DNA of 64,000 nucleotides. Origin: Gammaproteobacteria bacterium. GTDB lineage: Bacteria > Pseudomonadota > Gammaproteobacteria > Pseudomonadales > Pseudohongiellaceae. Shown piece after piece: positions 28,588 to 36,666 of the stretch. Each line of letters starts with the position of its first letter. Within the stretch, counting starts at the first letter, position 1. The notes under the pieces were generated by a model that was not told the DNA's origin, did not search any database, and saw only the letters and a program-made list of their open reading frames with translations. The stretch is from positions 62,001-126,000 of the forward strand of contig JAQWQD010000017.1 of NCBI GenBank assembly GCA_029244985.1. Direction: 5' to 3'. A program made the translations under genes and the position numbers.

Positions 28588-29921
28588 TGGGAAAGTTTAA
28601 TAGACGTCGATTTTTGCAAGGTGCACTCAATGGTGGCGCAATCACTGTTGGGCTTCCGCTATTGGACGTTTTTCTGAACGACAACGGAACTGCTTTTGCC
28701 GATGGTTCCGAAATCCCTCTGCGCTTTGGTACTTGGTCTTGGGGGCTTGGAATGAGTGAGTCGATATTTGTACCTAAAAAAACCGGTCCAAATTTCGATC
28801 TGCCAGAAGAGATAGCGGCACTAGCACCCATTCAAGAGCATATAAATCTGTTTACAAATTTTCATGTTTTTAAAGACGATGCGCCTAACCTTTGTCATCA
28901 CTCTGGCTGGGTAGTTTTGCGTTCAGGCATCGCTCCGATGACTTCGGAAAACCGACCTGGCGAAACAATTGACGTCTCTATTGCTAGGCAGTTAGGCAAT
29001 GCCACGCGGTTTCGAAGTCTAAGCGCTACTGCCACTGGTGATGTGCGTGATAGCTTTAGCTATGAAGGAGGCAATTCTGTAAATGCTCCAGAATGGTCCC
29101 CTTTGAGATTTTATCAACGTTTGTTTGGTGAAGATTTTCAAAACCCGAATGCGGATTCATTTACACCAGATCCGAAGGTAATGGTGAGAAAGAGCGCTCT
29201 ATCCGCGGTCCAGGATGAGGCAAAGAAGCTAGAAAGCTCTTTAGGATCTGATGATCGCGCACGTCTTGATCAGTACTTTACCGGCTTAAGAGATCTTGAG
29301 CGCCGTTTTGATTTGCAGCTTTCTAAACCAGACCCCCGCGAAGCATGCATTGTCAGCGAGGCACCAGAAGACCTTCCTACCGGCCTGGATGCAGATCTTG
29401 TTTCGCTTAGACATCGAATGATGACAGATTTGATGCTGATGGCTGTAGCGTGTGATCAGACTCGGGTATTTAATATGTTTTATGCGTCGGCATTCTCTGC
29501 GACTACTCAGCCAGGGTATGACAAACCTCATCATACATCGACCCACGAAGAAGCGGTTGACAGAGAGCTTGGCTATCAACCGAATACCTCTTGGTATACG
29601 CGACGTGCTATGGAGGAGTGGGCATACTATGTTGGTGCGTTGGCAAACTTCAAAGAAGGGGATGGATCTTTACTGGATAATGCTTTTATCTATTCCACCA
29701 CAGACCAATCTTTTGCCAAATTGCATGCTATTGATGGTATCCCCATGTTCAGCGCAGGTACTGCGGGTGGGCGCATAAAAACTGGTTTGCATATCGATGG
29801 CAATGGAACTCCAGGGTGTCGATTAGGCTATACTGCCCAGCGTCTAATGGGTCTCGACATAGAGTCTTGGGGAGACAAGAGCAATACCACTTCGAGTGAG
29901 ATTGGTGAAATTCTGGTTTAA
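28587..29921 (+). CDS. DUF1552 protein with Tat signal
   Basis: 444 aa. The N-terminal RRRFLQGALNGGAITVGLP is a twin-arginine signal, so the protein is exported folded, probably with a cofactor or metal. The body matches DUF1552: FGTWSWGLGM, then NLFTNFHVFKDD, CHHSGWVVLRSG and YASAFSATTQPGYDKPHHTSTHEE. The His-rich segments may bind a metal. DUF1552 genes regularly sit next to DUF1592/1588/1585 genes, and here they overlap by one base. The biochemical role of the pair is unknown. The end of this gene overlaps the start of the Lipoprotein_15-like gene. Confidence 0.87.
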   Translation: MGKFNRRRFLQGALNGGAITVGLPLLDVFLNDNGTAFADGSEIPLRFGTWSWGLGMSESIFVPKKTGPNFDLPEEIAALAPIQEHINLFTNFHVFKDDAPNLCHHSGWVVLRSGIAPMTSENRPGETIDVSIARQLGNATRFRSLSATATGDVRDSFSYEGGNSVNAPEWSPLRFYQRLFGEDFQNPNADSFTPDPKVMVRKSALSAVQDEAKKLESSLGSDDRARLDQYFTGLRDLERRFDLQLSKPDPREACIVSEAPEDLPTGLDADLVSLRHRMMTDLMLMAVACDQTRVFNMFYASAFSATTQPGYDKPHHTSTHEEAVDRELGYQPNTSWYTRRAMEEWAYYVGALANFKEGDGSLLDNAFIYSTTDQSFAKLHAIDGIPMFSAGTAGGRIKTGLHIDGNGTPGCRLGYTAQRLMGLDIESWGDKSNTTSSEIGEILV

Positions 29922-31278
29922 AAAATTCTATTTGTGCATCTTAAAGATGTACGTGGCACTTGTTAGCGCAGGTGTTTTTTTAAATTCTCATGCAGCTGAA
30001 ATTGATTCTTTTACTGAAGCCTTCCTAGATATACCTCGACCGGCAGAATTTCATGTCGAAATAACAGAGCGAGATGGTCCTGTTTTTGCCAACTCCAATG
30101 GCAAAACTCTCTACAAGTGGCCACTTCATAAATTGCGCAATGGTTATAGTGGAGAACCGCCAGGTACTCCGATGTGTTATGACGAAGTAGTGACAGTGAC
30201 CGCTGGTTTTATGAGTCCTTATCCCCCGGGTATTAAATTACCTGAACCAGAAGAGCGATTAAGTTGCACTGAGCTTTGGCCTCCAGTTGTAGCCAAAGAT
30301 AATGCGGAGGAAATAGGGAAGTGGACTGTTGTTGAGCGTCGCGATGGCAGCAAGCAATGGGCTTATGAAGAACAACCTTTATACACTTCTGTTCGTGATC
30401 ACTTCGCAGGTGATGTGATTGGCGGAAGTACTAGGCGCTATGGTGGAGACTCACCGGCATACCGAGTCCCCATAGGTCCCCCATCTCAACTTCCTCCAGG
30501 TTTTGCAGTACGAACAACAACTGTTGGCCGTATGCTTACTAGTGATAAAAATGAATCAATTTATGAATTTGAGGGTGACACTGCCGCGATAATAAATTGT
30601 ATCAATGCTTGCTTAAATAATTGGCGGCCTGTCGTTGCTCCTGCTTTGGCACGCGCTCAAGGTGAATGGGATTTACTGGAGCGCTCTCCTGGAGTTCGAC
30701 AATGGGTTTATCGTGGAAAGCCTCTTTATACGCATATTTTAGATACAAAATCATGGAGTCAACAAGGAAGTGATGTGCCAGGTTGGACAAATGTCTTTAC
30801 TCAACGGGCACCTAGTTTCCCTCAAAGTTTTACGGTTCAATCCTCAATAGCAGGAGATGTGTTGGCAGATGTCAACGGAAGAACAATTTATGTTTATCGG
30901 TGTGGGGAAGACTCCATCGATCAGCTTGCTTGTGATCATCCTGAAGATACGCAAATCTATCGACTCGCGATGTGCGGTGCCGGTAATCCAGCTAAATGCC
31001 TCCAACACTGGCCTTACCTAATTGCAGGAGCGAATGAAACTAGTGTAAACCGAAGTTGGCGCATTATCACGATTGATCCAAAGACTGGTCGATTGGCAAG
31101 TAATGAGGGGGAGGGTAACTTACGAGTTTGGTCTTATCGCGATAGACCAGTGTATTTATTCGGTGGTGATAGTCGTCCTGGTGATGTAAATGGAGGAGGG
31201 ACAGGAGAATGGCGAGGTCAGCGAAATGGCCTGAAAGCTTTTTGGCTGAGAGATGATTTTATGAATGGGATTTTGTGA
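29905..31278 (+). CDS. Exported protein with three Lipoprotein_15-like repeats
   Basis: About 457 aa with a signal peptide ending NSHAA. It contains three copies of a repeat resembling Pfam Lipoprotein_15 (secreted repeat with Yx(F/W/Y) motifs): about 50-165 (FANSNGKTLYKW), about 200-285 (LTSDKNESIYEF) and about 305-440 (LADVNGRTIYVY). Each also has a Cys-x3-W-x-P/Y element (CTELWPP, CLNNWRP, CLQHWPY) and ends with a W-x-YR/E-x-x-P-L/V-Y segment. The start lies inside the DUF1552 gene: GTG 29905 gives the cleanest signal peptide, with GTG 29896 and ATG 29947 as alternatives. This nesting shows tight coupling with the DUF1552 gene. The repeat family has no proven function; electron transfer or surface binding has been suggested only by context. 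Confidence 0.75.
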   Translation: MKFWFKKFYLCILKMYVALVSAGVFLNSHAAEIDSFTEAFLDIPRPAEFHVEITERDGPVFANSNGKTLYKWPLHKLRNGYSGEPPGTPMCYDEVVTVTAGFMSPYPPGIKLPEPEERLSCTELWPPVVAKDNAEEIGKWTVVERRDGSKQWAYEEQPLYTSVRDHFAGDVIGGSTRRYGGDSPAYRVPIGPPSQLPPGFAVRTTTVGRMLTSDKNESIYEFEGDTAAIINCINACLNNWRPVVAPALARAQGEWDLLERSPGVRQWVYRGKPLYTHILDTKSWSQQGSDVPGWTNVFTQRAPSFPQSFTVQSSIAGDVLADVNGRTIYVYRCGEDSIDQLACDHPEDTQIYRLAMCGAGNPAKCLQHWPYLIAGANETSVNRSWRIITIDPKTGRLASNEGEGNLRVWSYRDRPVYLFGGDSRPGDVNGGGTGEWRGQRNGLKAFWLRDDFMNGIL

Positions 31279-32336
31279 TGAGCCGATTAACATATTTAAC
31301 TATTAGCGTGGCTCTTACCTTTTCGAGCACTGGTATCAGTGTGATTGCTGATGAGAGTATTTTGCGTGACGGAAAAATTGGTTACGTGATGACTGATCTA
31401 TTTTGGTCCGTTTATCAAACTCCTGGAGGTAGTCAAGAATGCCCGCGGGGATACAATGATGGCCCTCGTGAACAATTCGAGAAATTGTTTCCAGCGCATG
31501 AGTATCTGACAGTTGAAGAAACCCAACTCAAACAAGAAATAGCTACATGGCATCCAAATGCTGACCCGGAAGAATTTGAATTTTTTGAAGTTGAAGGTGA
31601 GTTGTCCTGGGGTCTAAATTTGGATGGCGAAGTTGATCCGAATGACTTTATTCATCCGGATGGTTCTGTAGGTATTGATAACGAGGTCTACCGCGCAGTG
31701 GGCTGTATCATCGGCTTCCGCGGTCCCGACGGTGTCGAATATATATTTCAAAATAAAGCGATTATTGATCGAGTCTACAACAGGATGATGATTCAACTTG
31801 CTGATGTTGATAGTTTGGAGAATGATGATAGTGTCACCGTAAATTGGTTTCGAGGTATGGATCGACTGCTAACTGAGGCGACTGGCCAAAAAGCTATGTC
31901 TGGTGGGACTCAAAGAATTGATAGACGCTGGGGGGAAAGTCTCATTCGTCAATCCACTGGGAAAATAGAGGATGGCATCCTAACGACTGATCCGATTGAT
32001 GAGCTCGTGATACCTTGGATGAACCTAAGTGTTCCTTCTGTACATATTTTTCGCGATGCGCGTTTGCAACTGAATCTCAGCTCTGAGCAAGCGACGGGAC
32101 TGCTGGCCGGTTATGCTGATGTTGATACATGGTACTATCAATTGATCCGCAATGATTCTACGCACCATCTTAGCAACGGACAGATTTCAGGAATTTCACT
32201 TTATAAAGCTTTGCGACGACTTGCGGATGCTTATCCCGATGCAGATCTAGGTCATAACACTGCCATTTCGACTGCCTTGGATATTAAGATGACACAAGTG
32301 TATGTTGTTGACCCTCTTGAGGAAAACTCTGAGTAA
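31278..32336 (+). CDS. Exported protein of unknown family, 352 aa
   Basis: I do not recognise this family. A signal peptide (hydrophobic 8-22, cleavage near VIADE) leads to a soluble, acidic, Trp- and Tyr-containing protein. Visible segments are GYVMTDLFWSVYQTPGG with a nearby Cys (QECPRGYNDGP), a second Cys in AVGCIIGFRGPDG and a repetitive acidic stretch WHPNADPEEFEFFEVEGE. The two Cys could form one disulfide. ATG 31278 overlaps the stop of the previous gene (TGATG), so it is the fourth member of a coupled set with the DUF1592, DUF1552 and Lipoprotein_15-like genes. It is likely a partner of those proteins in the cell envelope. Confidence 0.8.
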   Translation: MSRLTYLTISVALTFSSTGISVIADESILRDGKIGYVMTDLFWSVYQTPGGSQECPRGYNDGPREQFEKLFPAHEYLTVEETQLKQEIATWHPNADPEEFEFFEVEGELSWGLNLDGEVDPNDFIHPDGSVGIDNEVYRAVGCIIGFRGPDGVEYIFQNKAIIDRVYNRMMIQLADVDSLENDDSVTVNWFRGMDRLLTEATGQKAMSGGTQRIDRRWGESLIRQSTGKIEDGILTTDPIDELVIPWMNLSVPSVHIFRDARLQLNLSSEQATGLLAGYADVDTWYYQLIRNDSTHHLSNGQISGISLYKALRRLADAYPDADLGHNTAISTALDIKMTQVYVVDPLEENSE

Positions 32337-32437
32337 TAAGCTCTCGTCACTTCAACTGATGACACTTATAGTTCCATTCTTTAGTACGAAGAACTCACAC
32401 AACCAGCAATTCAGCAGTATGCGATTTAGGAGAAAAA

Positions 32438-33460
32438 ATGAACAAATTACTTGTTTCTATTATTGCTGTGCTAACTATTTCTTTGATTCCAATGCTCACT
32501 CTCGGACAGGATGATTATCCTCGAACCGCCTCTGGGAAACCCGATTTTAACGGTCATTATGATATTTCGACCTTGACTCCTTTTGAGCGACCTACTTCAT
32601 ATGGAGATCGGTTATCCCTCAACGGAGAGGAAGTTCAGGCGCTTCGGGATCGCGAGCTAAATATTCGAGCGCAAGACGCTATTTTGAGTGACCCTGACCG
32701 AGAGGCTCCAGAGGAAGGGGGTAATATCGGCTCCTATAATGATTTCTGGTTTGATCGTGGCAACGATGGTTTTGTGATTGATGGCCAGTACCGTACTTCC
32801 ATTCTTACCTATCCTGAAAATGGACGGATGCCAGCTCGGACAGCAGAAGGTCAGGCGAAGGCTGATGCTGCGCCTAAATTTGCCTGGCCTGAAAGGGATG
32901 GAGCCTGGTGGTTAGAAACTGGTGATACACCTTATGATGGTCCTGAGAATCAAACATTAGCAGTACGTTGTATTTACCACCAGCCGGCAACAATTCCAAT
33001 TACACCTCGGGTTTATAATAACCTGAAGACTATCGTGCAGACAGATGAGTATTTGATGTTATACATCGAATGGATGCATTGGGCCCGCATAATTCGTATT
33101 GATGATGCAGAACATAATACCGAAACTCTCGCCACTTTTGATGGTGACTCAATCGGTTGGTGGGACGGAGATACACTGGTAGTGGAAACAGTTAATTTTA
33201 TGGATCAACCTCATCAGCTAGCCGACCGTAAAGTAATTGAGCGATTCCGTCCTGATGTTAATGGTGGGTTAATCTATAGTTTTAATGTCGAGGACGCAGA
33301 TTACTCTGACGCTTACAGTGGCGAAATGGTATGGCCTCGATCGAATCAGGTACCTTATGAATACGCTTGTCATGAAGGTAATTATGCGATGTCTGCGACT
33401 CTCATGGGCGCCCGCGTTAGGGAAAAGGAATATCGTGAAGAGAATGGGTCGGAAGATTAG
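32438..33460 (+). CDS. Uncharacterised secreted family, type A copy 1
   Basis: 340 aa exported protein with a signal peptide ending LTLGQ. It belongs to a widespread but functionally unknown secreted family that is heavily expanded in Acidobacteria and present in marine gammaproteobacteria. Hallmarks are the start PRTASGKPDFNGHYD, the central DGDSIGWWDGDTLVVETVNF, and the end PYEYACHEGNYAMSATLMGAR. AGGAG precedes the ATG. It is very close to the copy at 39273-40298 and more distant from the type B copies at 34695-35678 and 58345-59349. A conserved Cys and His near the end (YACHEGNY) and the acidic central motif could bind metal. It follows the DUF1592/DUF1552 set by 101 bases. Confidence 0.8.
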   Translation: MNKLLVSIIAVLTISLIPMLTLGQDDYPRTASGKPDFNGHYDISTLTPFERPTSYGDRLSLNGEEVQALRDRELNIRAQDAILSDPDREAPEEGGNIGSYNDFWFDRGNDGFVIDGQYRTSILTYPENGRMPARTAEGQAKADAAPKFAWPERDGAWWLETGDTPYDGPENQTLAVRCIYHQPATIPITPRVYNNLKTIVQTDEYLMLYIEWMHWARIIRIDDAEHNTETLATFDGDSIGWWDGDTLVVETVNFMDQPHQLADRKVIERFRPDVNGGLIYSFNVEDADYSDAYSGEMVWPRSNQVPYEYACHEGNYAMSATLMGARVREKEYREENGSED

Positions 33461-33554
33461 AGTCTAACTACAAATTAATTAATCAAATATAAATCAATCA
33501 ATGTAGACTCATAGATTATTTAAATAAAAACAAAGACCAAAAAGGGCTCACGGT

Positions 33555-34592
33555 ATGAAAGATTCTTCATTGTTATTTGCAATGAGTGCTATATTTTTAT
33601 TATCGATTTCGATGGGTGTTAGTGGACAAAGCAACCCCTATCGAAATGTGAATTGGGCGACTCTACCGGATGGGCGCACATGGGGCGCGGTAGGCGATTT
33701 GGATGTCGCGCCAGATGGAGAGCATATTTGGGCAGTGGTCCGCTGTGATGCAACTGCCTTAGATCGATTTGGAAATGAATGCTTGGATTCAGATTTGGAT
33801 TCAATTTTAAAATTTAACAAGGATGGAGAAGTCGTCGAAAGTTTTGGTGGCGGCATGTTTATTTGGCCGCATGGTATTGATGTTGATAGAGATGGCAACA
33901 TATACGTAACGGATGCGGTTAGTGATGGAGCAATTCCAGATGGAGATACTCGTGGGCATCAAGTAATTAAATTTAGCCCCACAGGAGATGTGCTATTAGT
34001 TTTAGGTACGCCTGGGGTTCAAGGAAGTGGGAATAACCAATTTACATCACCTGCCGACGTCGTAGTAGCCGGCAACGGCGATATTTTTATTGCCGATGGC
34101 CATAACAATAACGGCAATAATCGAGTAATGAAATTTGATCAAAACGGTCAATTTCTGTTCTCTTGGGGTCAAACAGGTTATGGACCCAGCGAGTTCCGAG
34201 CGTTGCATACTATAGCAATGGATCGACGTGGTAGGATTTTTGTCGGTGACCGGTCAAACAATAGGCTGCAGTTATTCGAGCAAGATGGTACCTATATAAA
34301 TCAATGGACTCAATTTGGTCGACCGAGTGGTGTCTTTTTTGACGAGTATGACAACATTTATGTGGCTGATTCTGAATCAGACGTAGAACAGAATCCCGGA
34401 TGGGAGATGGGAATCAGAATCGGAGACGCAAATTTAGGTTGGGTGGATGAGTTTGTCCTGTATGCGCCAGGAGATCCGTTCGTCATCAGGGGTACTGGTG
34501 CTGAATTTGTTGCGGTGGATTCAGCTGGAAACATGTTCGGAGGCGAACCGGTACCTAGAAACCTACAAAAATATGTGAAGGTCAGACCCTAG
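33555..34592 (+). CDS. PAL-like (peptidyl-hydroxyglycine lyase) NHL beta-propeller 1
   Basis: 345 aa exported six-bladed propeller with a signal peptide ending GVSGQ and NHL-type repeats. By eye it aligns with peptidyl-alpha-hydroxyglycine alpha-amidating lyase (PAL): Arg63 in WAVVRCD at the position of PAL Arg533, His106 in WPHGIDVDRDGNIYVTD at that of His585, and His218 in ALHTIAMDRRGRIFV at that of His690. The third zinc His (786) falls in EFVAVDSAGNMF, where no His is present, so the zinc site is incomplete. A strong intrinsic terminator follows at 34613-34648. Its closest relative here is 46577-47695. Lyase activity is uncertain given the missing ligand. Confidence 0.78.
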   Translation: MKDSSLLFAMSAIFLLSISMGVSGQSNPYRNVNWATLPDGRTWGAVGDLDVAPDGEHIWAVVRCDATALDRFGNECLDSDLDSILKFNKDGEVVESFGGGMFIWPHGIDVDRDGNIYVTDAVSDGAIPDGDTRGHQVIKFSPTGDVLLVLGTPGVQGSGNNQFTSPADVVVAGNGDIFIADGHNNNGNNRVMKFDQNGQFLFSWGQTGYGPSEFRALHTIAMDRRGRIFVGDRSNNRLQLFEQDGTYINQWTQFGRPSGVFFDEYDNIYVADSESDVEQNPGWEMGIRIGDANLGWVDEFVLYAPGDPFVIRGTGAEFVAVDSAGNMFGGEPVPRNLQKYVKVRP

Positions 34593-34612
34593 CAAGCCTC
34601 TTTGATCGCGAC

Positions 34613-34648
34613 AAGGGCAGTAGATGTATTTCTATTGCCCTTTTTATT
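34613..34648 (+). terminator. Intrinsic terminator
   Basis: AAGGGCAGTAGA pairs with TCTATTGCCCTT (12 bp, one G-U) around a 6-base loop, followed by a T-run. It ends the transcript of the PAL-like gene and lies just before the convergent gene at 34695. Confidence 0.85.
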
Positions 34649-34694
34649 GGACCCTGAGTATTGGGGGCGCAATTCTTCGAGTGTTGAGTAGTTT

Positions 34695-35678
34695 TTAATT
34701 GCTTTCTGCTGCCAGACGTTCTTGTTCTCTTGCTCCGCTCAGAATATTAGTCATCGAGTAGTTACCTTCGTGACAGGCATATTCATATATTGGGTTGGGT
34801 GTATAATCTAGGATAAATTCTCGCGTGTACGGTGTAGAGTAGGTGTCAGGCTGATCTACAGTAATTTGGTAGAGTAATTGAGATTCATTCAATCGGGTGA
34901 ACTTTTCGATATTTTTTATGGACCTGTTATGACCAAACGAGCTCTTAGTCGTAAAGTTTGTCGTTTCAACCACGAGGGTGCTGCCATCGAAAAAACCACG
35001 CGAATCGCCGTGCCATAATTTTATTTTATTGCTTACATGAGGCTGGTCGGTAAGAGGTATTACCCTGGCGTCATGCATCATTTCTTGCACAATTACTACG
35101 TGGTCTTTTGATTGGACAATTTGCCAGTAACTATTGTAACCAGAATTTAAGTATGGCGCGCCGTAACTTATGCAGCGGTCATCAACCGTGAGATCTAGCC
35201 AGGAATTCGGATTTGTATTGCCTCTTTGAGGGCGATTAAAAGTAAGGCCTGTGGATTCTTTTGACAGGGCAGGGAATTTTCCATTTGGCGGATCAGTAAT
35301 CTGAGAAGTCCGATTATGTACCTGGCGTTCTACCAACCAAGCCTGATCATAATTACCAGTAGACGGGTCATAGGATTTAATTTCACCAGAGAGGGCGGCT
35401 TCAAACACGCCATCCCCAAAAAGCGCATCCCCATCCTCTTCTGTGATTTCGCGCATCCTGCGTTCTAGTAAAATTTGTTCTTCTTGCGTAAGAAACAAAC
35501 GTTCACCAAACCTTTCAGGCCGCTCAACAGGAGTAATTGTGTTATTTCCCCATACACCTTGTAAGTCAGGTTGCCCTAAAGCAGTAAATGGAGCTTCCCA
35601 GTTATCAGTTTGAGCAACACTCGAACTCGAAGTAACTGCTATGATTGCTGTAACCAAAATAAAGCTTTGATTTTTCAT
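34695..35678 (-). CDS. Uncharacterised secreted family, type B copy 1
   Basis: 327 aa exported protein with a signal peptide (cleavage near SVAQ), a type B member of the same family as 32438-33460. Hallmarks are PDLQGVWGNNTITPVERPERFG, DRCISYGAPYL, the central LWHGDSRGFFDGSTLVVETTNF and the ending YEYACHEGNYSMTNILSGARE. Type B copies have Asp-Leu-Gln-Gly-Val-Trp where type A has Asp-Phe-Asn-Gly-x-Tyr. Its nearest relative here is 58345-59349. It lies 97 bases downstream of the amidase gene on the same strand. Function unknown. Confidence 0.8.
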   Translation of the reverse strand: MKNQSFILVTAIIAVTSSSSVAQTDNWEAPFTALGQPDLQGVWGNNTITPVERPERFGERLFLTQEEQILLERRMREITEEDGDALFGDGVFEAALSGEIKSYDPSTGNYDQAWLVERQVHNRTSQITDPPNGKFPALSKESTGLTFNRPQRGNTNPNSWLDLTVDDRCISYGAPYLNSGYNSYWQIVQSKDHVVIVQEMMHDARVIPLTDQPHVSNKIKLWHGDSRGFFDGSTLVVETTNFTTKSSFGHNRSIKNIEKFTRLNESQLLYQITVDQPDTYSTPYTREFILDYTPNPIYEYACHEGNYSMTNILSGAREQERLAAESN

Positions 35679-35775
35679 GATCCAATTTTTCTCGTTATTT
35701 GCTTTTACGAATAAAGGTTATCTGATTGTGCGCTTTGATGGAATTAATAATGGGTGGGCGCTAAGAGATTGCATT

Positions 35776-36666
35776 CTAAACTTCATTATTTCTATTGCAT
35801 GTGGCTCGCGGGTTGTCACGGTACTTTTCGTTAAGCGCATATAGAATTGCTAGGGTTTCTTGATCCAATAATCCACTGTAATTAGACGGTCGGTAATGGA
35901 GCTGAAAGGCCCTAAAAGCAAATTGGCTCTGCAGGTCATGGGTTCCTGAAATTATAACTGGGTATCCGTAAATAGAGAGTGCACATTGTGCTTCTTGAAT
36001 CGAAGGTTGGAGACCGCTGAATTCCATTGAATACTTATTTACTGTTGCTGTATCGTACCAAGGTCCTATTCCTGCCTCATAGAGTTCTCGCCACGGAAAT
36101 TTAGGCCCTGGATCTGATTTGCGGGAGGGAGCTATGTCGGCGTGCGCAACAATATCGATTGGATCAATAGAAGGGTGTCGATCTAGTATTTCTTTTATCA
36201 ATGAAACTAAACTTTCTATTTGAGAAAGAGGGTAGGATGGAAAGGTGCAATCTAATCCAATGATTAATTCTTCTTCTGGTTTGATGCTTAGATCATTGCA
36301 ATCAAAATCATTAACTACTTCGATGCCAATAGATCGATTATTTAAAGAGGATTCATTTCCCCACTGGCTAATTCCTGCATGCCATGCTCTACGATCTTCG
36401 TCCACAAGTCGATAAATACTAAGATGATTGGGGGAATAAGTTGGATCATCTAAATAAGGTATAAGATAGTGGGCACTTACTGGGTTAGGGTTTCTAGTGC
36501 TTAGTAGTCTAAGAGATTCGGCAAAGTTTCCTGAAGTCGCGTGTATCACCAGAAAATTTACTCTACTGTTCTGGTTAGTAGAAGTGACATCGATATAACG
36601 CGCGCTAGAGCATGCTGCTAACAACAAGCTGCTAGCAAGGAGTAATAGTTTTTGTAGTTTTTTCAT
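35776..36666 (-). CDS. N-acetylmuramoyl-L-alanine amidase, lipoprotein (AmiD-like)
   Basis: 296 aa zinc amidase of the Amidase_2 family, which cuts the MurNAc-L-Ala bond of peptidoglycan or of recycled anhydro-muropeptides. The lipobox LLAAC gives Cys19, so it is probably outer-membrane anchored like E. coli AmiD. Zinc ligands are expected in VIHAT and VAHADIAPSRKSDPGP; the latter is the typical H-x-D-x-x-P-x-R-K-x-DPG motif. The catalytic Glu is in GIEVV. A C-terminal peptidoglycan-binding-like helical domain (about 210-290) follows. The ATG overlaps the stop of the acetoacetyl-CoA ligase gene by four bases (ATGA), an unusual pairing with no obvious functional link. Confidence 0.92.
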   Translation of the reverse strand: MKKLQKLLLLASSLLLAACSSARYIDVTSTNQNSRVNFLVIHATSGNFAESLRLLSTRNPNPVSAHYLIPYLDDPTYSPNHLSIYRLVDEDRRAWHAGISQWGNESSLNNRSIGIEVVNDFDCNDLSIKPEEELIIGLDCTFPSYPLSQIESLVSLIKEILDRHPSIDPIDIVAHADIAPSRKSDPGPKFPWRELYEAGIGPWYDTATVNKYSMEFSGLQPSIQEAQCALSIYGYPVIISGTHDLQSQFAFRAFQLHYRPSNYSGLLDQETLAILYALNEKYRDNPRATCNRNNEV

